A stretch of DNA of 64,000 nt from positions 9,734,001-9,798,000 of the forward strand of contig WHVY01000003.1 in the NCBI GenBank assembly GCA_022266195.1, in the 5' to 3' direction. This document shows, in pieces, positions 24,876 to 35,611 of the stretch. How positions within the stretch are numbered: the stretch's first letter is position 1; every line of letters begins with the position of its first letter. The notes under the pieces were generated by a model that saw only the letters and a program-made list of their open reading frames with translations, was not told the DNA's origin and did not search any database. The DNA comes from Tetranychus cinnabarinus. Taxonomy: Eukaryota > Arthropoda > Arachnida > Trombidiformes > Tetranychidae. Made by a program: the position numbers and the translations under genes.

Positions 24876-25548
24876 CTATCTAATGACTTTAAACCTGACA
24901 CAATTATTAACATTAAATTAAATTATTAAACTTTAGTATTATTAATTAAACAAATTAAATACTTTGAACTGGACTCACATAGTCAGACGATGCAAACTTT
25001 TTACAGTTTTACCTAGAGGGAGCTCGTTAAAGACTAGAAGGAGATGTGCGATTTTCAATTTTTACTGAGATCGATTTTCGATTTTTAAAAGCACAATGAT
25101 ATCAGAAAAAATTCCCAAAAAACTTAATTTCTTGATCTTTTCAAAAAAAGTATCAGCGGATCTACAGAAGCGTCTCCTGGCTCGAAAGCATGGGTTTTTA
25201 AGGAGAGCGATGAATTTTTGTGCGAGAAAAATCGATGAGATCGATCTTAAAATCGGATCGGAACATCCCTTAAAGGAGGGGACAAAATCACGCCATTTGG
25301 ATGAGAGAAATAGAGTTGTATTGCTTTCCATAATATGACAATGAAATGACAATTAACTGTGCAACTAGCTTGTTAGATTGTGCTATTTGATTGTTGATTT
25401 TTGTATTTAGTTAATAAATATTAAATTGAAACCCTCCAACCTGCGTTTACCATTTACATTAAATTTTTGTAAACATTATTTTTGTTTTTTTTGGTGAAAA
25501 GAAAAGTGTTTTAAGTTTTGGGTTTGCCAACAGTTGATATTATTAATC
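24876..25548. other. Intergenic region between the AT-hook gene and the alpha/beta hydrolase
   Basis: Holds the divergent 5' regions of two genes. A stretch around 25062-25352 is open on both strands for 80-96 codons but shows no recognisable domain. Confidence 0.5.
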
Positions 25549-28234
25549 ATGGTTCTTTTTGTTGTCTCTTTGTCTAAAGTTGCTTCACCAGCAATAATTA
25601 ATGGTGAAGGCCAATTCTTTGCTCGTCATCTGTCCAGTATGCCATCAACTCATTATTTTTGGAGAAATCCAACTGAAAAGGTTAGTTAATCAAAGACAAA
25701 ATACTCAAGTGTAAATGCTACTCCAATGGAATTCTTTTTGATAATAATGGATCATCATAATCCAAACTAACCCTCTTGAATGGTGATGATGGTTAGTTGA
25801 ATTTTGTTGGTGTTATTGTTTGACGAATACTCAACAGAAAGGCGGTAACAAAAAGTTCGATATTTTGATTATGTTGAGCTACCTTATCCTGATATTTGTC
25901 CAAAAAGTTTATTTCCTTTTATTTATTTCTCTCTGGCAATTGTTTCTAAAGCTTAGTCATTCCACTTGACTCCTATCTTAATGATATTAATTCTGGTCTT
26001 CATGTTCACTTTCCTTTTGTTATCGATGATTTCCTACAAAAATTACGATTCTTAGAAAGAGTTTAAAGCTCGCAGACAGCTGTTGAATACTTTACGCTGG
26101 CATGGGACATCAGGCGCATCTAAAGTGATTTCTCCTACCGCAATTAAAAATATCACTATCCAAACTTGTGGTCCATTGTATGAGGAATGGAGAGAAACAA
26201 GGAAAGCTTATGCTGGTGCGCCTAAAGAAGGTTTATCTTTTAATGTTGAGTATGTGGATACCAAAGAGTATGTCGCAAATGATAAAGCCCCAGTAATTCT
26301 AACCCTTCATGGATCTCCTGGTTCACATCAAGACTTTCATCCATTGATTAATCATCTAGCGCCTAAAGGAGTTCGTATCATCGCCCCGAATTGGCCAGGT
26401 ATTTTTATTCTTTGCATCAATTTTTCACTTTTGCTGAAGTACTCTCAAGGCTAATCACATTATAATTTAATTTACCTTCTCCAGTATATTCTGCCATTGA
26501 TCGAACAAAATATTTCCGCCATTCGTCTCATGAAAAAAGAGAATATCTAAAAGATTTCCTAAAAGCAATTGACATTGACAGGTATTTGAAATTTTCCATC
26601 CTTTTTACGTGTAGTCAAACTTTCATCCATCTATATCTTTTATTTTCATAGGTTGGATATGCTTGTAACTCATAGTAGTGCCGTGTTTCCTGCCCTTGAT
26701 ATGTGCATTAATGAACGATTCCCTGTTAATTCTTATACACTAATCAATCCAGCTGGACATAGAAAAATAATTGGCATGAAGCCTGCTTGGTTTATCGATA
26801 ATCTCATTCGATTCACTCTTAATCCTACTGGCCGGGCTATTTTCCGTAAACTTGGTAAATATGTTTTCGCATTGAAAGGAGTTCCAGTTCGTACTGACTC
26901 TTTGGATGATGTTATACACGCTGGTACTGTAATGTTTCTCTCAGAATCAGAAAGAGTAAGTTTATGATTTAATTTTTTTACTAATAAAACTTTATTCACC
27001 TTGACCATTTAATATTAACGAATATTTTAAAACTCATTTTCATACATTTAGTTTACTATCTTAATTTTATCTTATTTTCCTTATACCTGTTTCTATTTTC
27101 TCCTTGATCCTATTAATTATGATTACCATTCTAATCTTCCTTTCTATCGGTTTTCTTTTCTTCTTATTTCAGTTGTCTGGATTCTTGGAGACCTTAAGGC
27201 AACAAAAACCAAATCTTTTGTACATATACAGTGAGAACGATAAATTGGTGGAGAAACAAATTTTCTATGAAATGGCTCAAATACTTGATGCCAAGGAATC
27301 TCAATATTCAAAATATGATGCCGAAGGAAATTGTATCGTCCGAGGTCAGTTTACTTTTGTTTATCATCTTCACGTTACTATAATCTTTTACTCAATCGGT
27401 ACTTACAAGTGAAATCGGAAATTCACCAATTCGGGACAATTTATTTATCTATTGAATGCTTAATCGGTGAAATGCAAACATTGAAATCGATGTATTCCAT
27501 GAATAGAAAAGATACATTTCACTTGAAGTGTTATACAATTTTTACTGTAATAATCTTTGATAGAATCGATGACTGTAAAGTAAATTCATGCTATCAGTAT
27601 CGTCAATGAAAGTATCATAAACTTCAACATGGATTATCTCAACACAAAGTGCCTGATAATCAAATTTAATAGAGTGATCATTAAACTTCCTTTTTAGTCC
27701 AATGTAGTTGTCACTTCGTGTGGTTCGATTTTGTTGTTGCATTCAAGATTATCATTTCTAGAACTTTGTCCTCTGTGCATATGAAAATCAGTGGTGTTCA
27801 TGATTTTCTAATCATGATCTAACATTTCTTGATTATAAGATTTCAACTGTTCAATTCAATGATCGTGTCATATAAATGACTCATATCTCTGCACATCATC
27901 CTCTTGGCAACAACTTCAATCAAAGCAATCACATTGTTATAAAAAATGATTCACTATCTTACAAATCTTTTTTCTCTGAATTTCAGGTTCTCAGGATGAT
28001 TGGATGAAGATTATCCAGTTCGCAAAAGGTGGACACTATGCATTCCTTAAATTTTCAAACATTGTTAATCCAGCAGTTGAAGAACTCTTGGACCAAGTAA
28101 CTCGACATAAGAAGCAAGTTGATCTTGAAGTTAACTCAATTGGACACCAATCCAAACAAGCATTGGAATTTAATAATCACAGCTCTGAAAAGCAAGAAGA
28201 ACAAGAGAAGCTCGTTCGCAAAATGCGATTTTAA
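25549..28234 (+). CDS. Alpha/beta hydrolase, DUF1057-like
   Basis: Six exons are inferred: 25549-25680, 26056-26398, 26485-26581, 26652-26955, 27173-27344 and 27987-28234. All have GT...AG introns and consistent phases, giving 431 residues. The fold is shown by LTLHGSPGSHQDF (oxyanion HG motif), APNWPG, the acid-strand region YSENDKLVE, and KGGHYAFLKF, whose His is in the catalytic position. The nucleophile elbow reads THSSA (residues follow the exon 3/4 junction) instead of the usual G-x-S-x-G. The serine is kept but both flanking glycines are lost. The overall pattern resembles the DUF1057 hydrolases known from nematodes. The N-terminus is hydrophobic and could be a targeting sequence. The C-terminal tail is long and charged, possibly coiled coil. 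Substrate unknown; activity is uncertain because of the elbow. Confidence 0.78.
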
Positions 28235-29494
28235 ACTACTCAAATATCACTAGCGTTTCGACAGCTACTATTAATTGTTATTGGACTCATTTTTGCCACA
28301 ACAAAAGCTTTCAACTGCAAATCGTTTTAAATTGGTGATTATAATATTAGCTGTTTTTGTCCTACTCGAGACTATGTATGTCAATTTGACAGACTGTCAT
28401 TGATTGTTTCAAAGCTGTTTCTTTCTTTGTATCCATTTATCTACCTGTCCATGACCAATTTTTGTCGATTTACTGATTGTTAAAATTATTGTTCAATATA
28501 ATCTACTGATTAATGTTATAAATTGCCTAGTTTCTTCAACATTATCTTTTATAAAATAGAAAGAGAAAGACGGAATTCAATCAACTTTGACAACATATTT
28601 GGTTGAAAAAAATGAATGAAACTTTAATTTTAATAAATGATCATTATAATTTATTGGTAACTGTTTGGTTTTTTAAAATTAAATTTGAAGTAAATTATGT
28701 TTTACATTATCTCAAGCTACAAGTATGATCGTTCGGTTGACCAACTGAAGTATCTAATACAATGTATCTGTCAGCCAATGAAATGAAAGATCCATTGTCT
28801 AGCTCAATTCAAATTCATTTCAAATTGTTTACTTCATTTTATATTAAATCTGTTTTATATAAAGATCATCATTATTACAATCAAATTTAAAAAATGGGAA
28901 ACAAAGCCAGTGAAGTCAAATTAAATCTAGGTAACTATTTAAGAGACAATGACAACTGTTTCGTCAAAATTTGAAGAGTACATTTAAAGTACATGTAATT
29001 ATAAATTTAAATAACTAATCTCACAAAATTTGTTATTGAGGAAAAGCGTTTCTCATCAAGTTAGTTTGATTTTCGTATCCTTCTTTGCCTTCATCAGCTG
29101 AATATCAATTGAAATATCGACGTAATTTCATTAGTTATATTTTGAGACAGAATGTAGTATCATGTCAGCTGCATGATTTAATACGAATGATAATTTATTG
29201 GATTGAGATGAGAACTTTTTCAAAGAGAAAAGTGCCGCGTTCTCAAATATTATTTATTTGCACTATCAAAAACTTTGTTTTGAATATTAAATTATTACAA
29301 TGACTATAGGCATGATGTGTAACTAATTAACAAATCTGGCAATGAAGAACAGCAATGACTTTTTCACGTGACATCAACTGTAATTTATGCCAAACTAGCA
29401 AGAGATAATTCACAAAATTTGTACTTGTTAGCCATGAAATTACAAATGATGTTAACAGTCGATGAAGTCTAATGACCAATACACCAATGCCAGT
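28235..29494. other. Intergenic region between convergent genes
   Basis: About 1.3 kb of AT-rich DNA containing 3' flanks of the hydrolase and of GADD45GIP1. Nothing else was recognised. Confidence 0.6.
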
Positions 29495-30412
29495 TCACTC
29501 TTTTTTATCCTTTACAGTCTCAGCAGATTGGTCAGTTTTATCGGATTTTTCTGTAGACTTGGCCGTTAACTCCTCCGTAGGTATATCCAACATTTTTCGC
29601 AACATATCAGCAATCTTGGCATTTTTATCTTTCTTAACTTTGGCCTTAGATTTCAAACGTTCCTCTTCTTCTTTTTTAGCTAATGCTTCTTGGAACCTTG
29701 GATCTGATCTTTCAATATTAAATCCGAGGTATTCTCTAACTTCTGCAACTAACTTTTCACTACGTTTCTTGGCTTCTTCTTCTTCTGCCTGTTTAATTGC
29801 TCTCTTTTCGTGGAAAGCAGCAATTTGTTCCTCTCTTTTTGCAAGACCAGCAGCTATTGAATCTTCAGTTTCTTTCTTTAAGTTAGCGATTCTTTGTTTC
29901 TCCAATTCATTATCCTTCAAAAGTTTTTCCAATGAAGGGTAGAAAGTTTTCTCGAACTTGTCACGAAAGTCCAATTCTTCCCTGTTGGGCCAACAAACAC
30001 CTGGCTTGAGTCCACTATCTTTACCATATTGTGCATAGAAACTCCTGACATGTTCCCGTTTATATTCTCTCAACTGATCAAACTTAACAGGCGCTGAAAG
30101 TTGTCTCCTTTCTAACGCCTTTAATTCATCATCTAAACCCGAACGATCACAAATCTTAACTATTTGTTCCTCACTTAAATCTTGCCATGGTGATTTAGAT
30201 TCAACTTCTATCGGTTGCAGAGCCAAGTCTTCTTCCGGCTGAGACTTTTTGAATGGGTTTTTGATAGGCCAAAAAGATGCCAAACTACGACTGGCTGTTA
30301 TCTAGATTATAAAAATTTTCAATGAGAAATGTGATACAATTTGAAAGAGAAAAAAACAAACCTGAGATGTAACCGATACCAATTTAGGTGAAGAAACAGA
30401 AAGTAAACTCAT
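29495..30412 (-). CDS. GADD45GIP1: Mitochondrial ribosomal protein mL64 (GADD45GIP1/CRIF1)
   Basis: Component of the mitochondrial large ribosomal subunit near the exit tunnel, required for insertion of mitochondrially made proteins; the vertebrate protein is also called CRIF1. Exon 1 is 30412-30362, exon 2 is 30301-29495, with a 60-bp intron (GTTTGT...ATCTAG), giving 285 residues. The short first exon encodes a Ser/Val-rich N-terminus (MSLLSVSSPKLVSVTSQ) that continues into TASRSLASFWP, a credible mitochondrial presequence. The family core is visible: YAQYGKDSGLKPGVCWP, FYPSLEKLL, a long charged helical region, and EVREYLGFNIERSDPRFQE, matching the CRIF1 pattern of LGY followed by ARFQELL. 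The C-terminal tail is Lys/Glu-rich. Convergent with the upstream hydrolase. Confidence 0.85.
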
Positions 30413-32686
30413 TTTGAGGAAAAATACAAACAGATTAAATGAACTGTTCAAGTTAATTAATAAATTTACAATGAATTTGGATAAAAAATGAATTAAATTA
30501 AAGTTTAAATCGGTAATAATAATCAAAACACTTCATATATTCACTATTCATCAATTATACTCATGCACCATATGTTTACATTCTCATCACATCAACTCTG
30601 TAATAAACCAATAGGGAAAATAGCGGTTATTATAAACTCTCAAAAGAGTAAACCATTAAATTTTCATCATCGTATTGATAATCTATTGATGAAAATTTCC
30701 AATGAAGCTTGATAGTCATTAGTTAATTTAATATTGAAATAATTATCTCAATTAGATCAAATGAAAAACTTAATCACACATTTTCACATATTTTACCTTA
30801 AGTTAGAAACACTGCCACGGTGCTTGATTGTGCGGAAACACGGTAATATTAAGTGCAACGTTCTTAATTATCTGCATTGATAAGTAGCTCAATTTTAATA
30901 GAGCTTAGAGTAACAGTTTATTCAGTAGAATCAGTTATCTTTCTGATAGTCAATCAGTGATTGTGGACAAATATACATGGTGTGAAGCAATATTGAATAT
31001 GGCATATTCATCCCATATTCAATTGTTAATCATAAGTTCAGGATAAGTAATGATTTTATTGCAAATTATTCAAAAGATTGAATAATATTCATACATTGCA
31101 CAAGTAAACTGACCATTATTAAAGTCTTCAATGGTAATAATTTTAGTCATAATTGAAAACGGTTTCATGAATCGACTCAAAATTACTCGACTCGACTTTA
31201 GATAAACTAAGGTTGCTGCTTTGACACCTGAAAAAGGGTGTCTCTAAGTCTGGCTATTCTGTCTCATAATTGAATTTATGATTAAATTTCCAGTTTCACC
31301 TTAAACTCATCTTGTGACCATCCTCAAAATGTGTTTTCAGTTTGTTAATGTTTCGATCTCCAAACATCTGATCTAAACTTTTTATTCATTGAAATGTTTT
31401 TCATTATTGCTTTGTATTGAGATTGTGATAAAAAATTATTTCACTTTAATAAAATAATATATGCTCATTATTTTCAAAAGATTGTGTGAATAAATCTTGT
31501 TTTGTTTTCCGATTGTCCATTGTTAAAACTTAACTAAAAATAATATCGAGATCGATTCCACCAAGAGCATAACTCATTGCATGAATTTCCTTAATTTGTT
31601 CAGAAAGATAACAACTGATTTCAAGAAAGAAACGAGCTTCGATGTTATTCATTTCTCGTAAGAAATTGGCTAAACTTATGTAATCATAAGACGGCTTAAT
31701 ATTAGGCGACAGGTGATATCCAAAGTACAAAGGTAAAGTACAAAAAGCGACACATCAAATGATGCTACTTAATTGATTAACTTCAATAATAAATGATGCA
31801 GATGATGATAATCAGCCAACCTTTGGATTTTTTATCGAATCAAGATGAATCTATTTTACAGATAACCAGTTCATATAAATAAAATAAAAAGACATTTGAT
31901 TCACAGATATGAAAACAAAATACTTGCAAGAGTAAATTAACTTGTTAATAAACTTGTTCAGTGAAACTAGTCGAGATCGATTCAAACAAATTATTTACTT
32001 GTAACAAAATTCAACTTTTTATAATAGTTTCTTATAGTTTTTAACTTTAGTGTAATAAAAAAAACATTTCATCAAGAACTTACAAAAACTCGTTTCCACT
32101 CCATAGGTAAGGGAGTTTTGCTTTATTGCAATGTGTGATCATTAGGTGAATTATTATGTGTCAAATGTGTCAAGTTAATTGCGGAAAGGATAATTTCTGC
32201 AATTGCTAACTGTCTTTGTGTCGTTAAAAAGATTAGAAACATTTCAGTCCGTTCTTACATCGAGAAGTTTTGAAAGGTAAGAATATTTAGATGCTTGTTT
32301 GTCAATTCATATCAGAGAAACCTTTCGTATTGGAATTTGATTTGACAAAATCAATCTTTGGTTCAGATTCAAAACTGTACTTGTCCAGGAACCGTTAATA
32401 GTTTTTTAAATGGTCATTTATCGATTAATTGAGCCAACATTAAAAAGACTGGAACATCATTTTGTACCAACTTTGATCACATGACCCATCACATGACTCG
32501 TTTTTGTTTGTAAACAAGTCGACTGACTTTTAAGTGCAACTGGCCTCATTACTGTCTTTTATGTCTCTTTTTTTTCATTTCCTATGATTATTGACGTATT
32601 TTCATTTATTTCAAGTTAAAGTTTCCTCAATCTTATTCTACTTTTTGTTTTTTTGTTTTTTCAGTTTCTTATTTGGATCTGTCAAG
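30413..32686. other. Intergenic region before ACADVL copy 2
   Basis: The left part (to about 31790) is AT-rich with no recognised gene. From about 31797 it is homologous to the promoter region of ACADVL copy 1. It includes the conserved TTTCAGTCCG initiator-like motif and a 5'UTR intron inferred at 32277-32664. Confidence 0.6.
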
Positions 32687-34612
32687 ATGTCTACTATGAT
32701 GTCAGTGAGATTTCTAAGACATTTTAATGTCTTAAAATCAACCAAACTTGTTTACCCTCATATGAGATTGATGTCCGCTCAGGCTCAACCCTTGGAACAA
32801 GTGAAGGAAGAAAAAAGTAACAAGCGAGAAGTGAAAAAAGAAAAACTTCCAGAAACTAATTCATTTATTATGAGTATTTTTTCTGGACAAGCCAATGTAA
32901 ATCAAGTATTTCCTTATCCTGATGTTTTAACTGAAGATCAAGTGGAAACCTTAAATATGGTCCGTGAACCCACTTTGAAACTTTTCAATGAAATGCACGA
33001 CCCATTAGTTGCCGAGCTAAACGGTAAAGCAGATGATAAAACTATACAAATGCTCAAAGATATGGGTTCTTTTGGTCTTATGGTTCCTACAAAATACGAA
33101 GGCGCTGGCTTGAACAACACTCAATATGCTACCTTGGCTGAACTTAGTGGTCAAAGTGACTTAGGGCTAGCTGTTACATTAGGCGCTCATCAGTCAATTG
33201 GTTATAAGGGTATTTTGCTCTATGGTAACGAAAAACAGAAAGATAAATATCTCCCTGATTTAGCAACAGGTAGGAAAACTGCATGTTTCTGCTTAACTGA
33301 ACCCAGTGCTGGTTCAGATGCCGGTTCTCTCAGATGTAAAGCTGTTCTTTCTCCGGATGGATCTCATTATATACTCAATGGAAGCAAGATTTGGATTTCC
33401 AATGGTGGTCTTGCTGATATCTTCACTGTATTTGCCAGAACTCCAGTTATAACATCAAGCGGAGAGGAAAAAGAAAAGGTTACAGCATTTATCGTTGAGA
33501 GAGCTTTTGGAGGAGTAACTAGTGGCCCAGATGAAAAGAAGATGGGAATCAAAACATCAAATACCGCTCATGTTTATTTTGAAAATGTTAAAATTCCAGC
33601 AGAGAATGTGCTTGGTGAAGTTGGTAATGGATTTAAGATTGCTATGAATGTTTTGAATAGTGGAAGGTTTGGAATGGGTGCATCGATGAGTGGAACCATG
33701 AAACTTTGTATTGCCAAAGCAACTGAAATTGCAAACAACCGAATACAATTTGGAGATAAAATTGCTAGTTTTGGAACTATTCAAGAAAAGATTGCAAGAA
33801 TGGCATTAGCTCAATATATAACTGAATCGATGACTTACATGGTTGCTGGTAACATGGATAAAGGATCAACAGAATTTCAATTAGAAGCAGCTATTTCAAA
33901 AGTTTTTGGCTCCGAAGCTGCTTGGTTTGTTTGTGATGAAACTATTCAGATTTTAGGAGGTTCAGGTTACATGAGAGACACTGGTGTTGAAAAGATAATG
34001 AGAGATCTTCGTATTTTCCGTATATTCGAAGGAACAAATGATATCCTCAGATTGTTTGTAGCCTTAACTGGAATTCAAAATGCTGGTTCTCATTTAAAGG
34101 AATTACAAAAAGCTATGAAAAATCCTGTTGCCAACTTGGGAATGATTTTTGACGAATCTACTAAAAGAGTATTCCGTGCTGTTGGATTGAGCTCAGGACC
34201 ATCTCTTACTGAATTTGTCTCACCTGAATTGGCTCCTTCAGCTGCTTTGGTATCCAAATCAGTGACAAACTTTGGAGCAACTGTTGAGCATCTTTTATTC
34301 AAATACAACAAGAAAATTATTCACGAGCAATTTTTACTCAATCGCTTAGCTAACTCAGCGATTGACATTTATTCAATGATTGTTACCCTTTCAAGAGCCA
34401 CTCGCTCAGTCCAGAAAAATTTCCCATCTGCATCTCATGAAGTAAACATGGTCAAAGTAATTTGTAATGAAGCATCATCTCGAGTTCATCAAAACCTTGT
34501 CGCCTGTCGAAGCTCTGAAAAGTTAACTGACTTGAAAAACCTGAAGAAAATTTCAGAGTCGCTTTTTGTCAACAATGGAGTTTCTCACCGTCACCCTATC
34601 GAACGAGATTAA
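31797..34612 (+). repeat. Direct duplication unit, copy 2 (ACADVL gene with promoter)
   Basis: Homologous to 20183-22986 in the same orientation, with scattered small indels upstream. The unit covers promoter, 5'UTR intron and the single coding exon. Confidence 0.85.
32687..34612 (+). CDS. ACADVL: Very-long-chain acyl-CoA dehydrogenase, copy 2
   Basis: Paralog of the gene at 21079-22986 and likely the same mitochondrial beta-oxidation reaction. It has 641 residues in one exon. The start was chosen at 32687 because it aligns with the copy 1 start (MSTMMSVRFLRHFN); the frame is open further upstream but across the inferred 5'UTR intron acceptor. A six-residue expansion lies in the charged segment after the presequence (KEEKSNKREVKKEK). 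Motifs are intact: CLTEPSAGSDAGS, WISNGGLADIFTVFARTP, and FEGTNDILRL with the catalytic Glu at 448. Differences from copy 1 cluster in the N-terminal and middle parts, while the 3' part is nearly identical at DNA level (see findings). An AATAAA signal is at 34797-34802. Both copies appear functional. Confidence 0.93.
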   Translation: MSTMMSVRFLRHFNVLKSTKLVYPHMRLMSAQAQPLEQVKEEKSNKREVKKEKLPETNSFIMSIFSGQANVNQVFPYPDVLTEDQVETLNMVREPTLKLFNEMHDPLVAELNGKADDKTIQMLKDMGSFGLMVPTKYEGAGLNNTQYATLAELSGQSDLGLAVTLGAHQSIGYKGILLYGNEKQKDKYLPDLATGRKTACFCLTEPSAGSDAGSLRCKAVLSPDGSHYILNGSKIWISNGGLADIFTVFARTPVITSSGEEKEKVTAFIVERAFGGVTSGPDEKKMGIKTSNTAHVYFENVKIPAENVLGEVGNGFKIAMNVLNSGRFGMGASMSGTMKLCIAKATEIANNRIQFGDKIASFGTIQEKIARMALAQYITESMTYMVAGNMDKGSTEFQLEAAISKVFGSEAAWFVCDETIQILGGSGYMRDTGVEKIMRDLRIFRIFEGTNDILRLFVALTGIQNAGSHLKELQKAMKNPVANLGMIFDESTKRVFRAVGLSSGPSLTEFVSPELAPSAALVSKSVTNFGATVEHLLFKYNKKIIHEQFLLNRLANSAIDIYSMIVTLSRATRSVQKNFPSASHEVNMVKVICNEASSRVHQNLVACRSSEKLTDLKNLKKISESLFVNNGVSHRHPIERD

Positions 34613-35611
34613 CAAAAATGTTTCCATTTAAACTGAAAAATTTTCGAAATTTTAAATTATAAATTTTTGTAACATTTTTCGAGAAAACGAGGTCAAAGCA
34701 CAAACTTTTTTATGTTTAAAAATTCATATTTTTCATAGATCTCATTTTTCTGATGTAAATTTTTTATGCCAACCAGAAAATGTACTCATCCCGGGAAATA
34801 AAATTTTAATTTTCTGTACAACAAATCACTTTGACTTTCGTTAAACTTCGAGCTTCAAGTTACGCTATGATTCAAAGAGCTAAACTTATTCTGTGTCGAT
34901 AAAAATGGTTGGTACACATTACAGGGTGTAACTAATGTTCGTGTAGGAGGCAAAAAAATATTTCGAATTTCCATAATCGATTTTCTGCGAAACTATTGAA
35001 CAGAGGAATTTTTAGTTCGCCAAAAATGGACTCAATTCTTATGTCTTTGCAAGCCAACAGAGTCTGAATTTGAAAGAAATAGATTTTTACACGTTTTAGC
35101 CCATTTGTGTCAATTTGGTTAAATGTGCTAATTGTGTTAATTGTGTCTTTTTGTAACCCAGAAACAGCATGTCTAGAGCATGATAAAAGAAGGGTTCGAT
35201 TAAAATCTTATTGACTTTCAAAAAACTCAGTCTCGACTAACTAGAAAGGTTTCTGCATTGCTTTACATCATAATCAGGCTCAAAAGAGTATTTCCCAGAT
35301 TTTACTAAATAATAATTGCTCATTTTAAGTGATCTGATTTATAATTTATTTGTAATGATTTGTGCATTATTTAATGATTCTTCAGCCCTTTTTGATGATT
35401 GTTTTAAATGTACCGCTTCAAATAATTTTTAATTTTATTTACGCAATTTGAATGAACTCCTTACCTCATCACTTCAAATTGATTTTGACAATGCTTTTAC
35501 ATTTGCTAACTGCTTTTTACTCTTTCTAACAAATTTTAATTTATTCATCATCTTTATCATTTGATTTATCTGTTGTGTCAATTTATTGATTATTTACGTT
35601 TAAACACCTCA
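34613..35611. other. Intergenic region between ACADVL copy 2 and the bromodomain gene
   Basis: Contains the ACADVL 3'UTR and a less AT-rich patch at about 34910-35130 that could be a worn repeat, but no inverted or direct ends were found. No gene is supported. Confidence 0.5.

Noticed and set aside
34900..34960. CAGGGTGTAACTAATG resembling a transposon end
   Set aside because: No inverted partner was found within 1 kb on either side.
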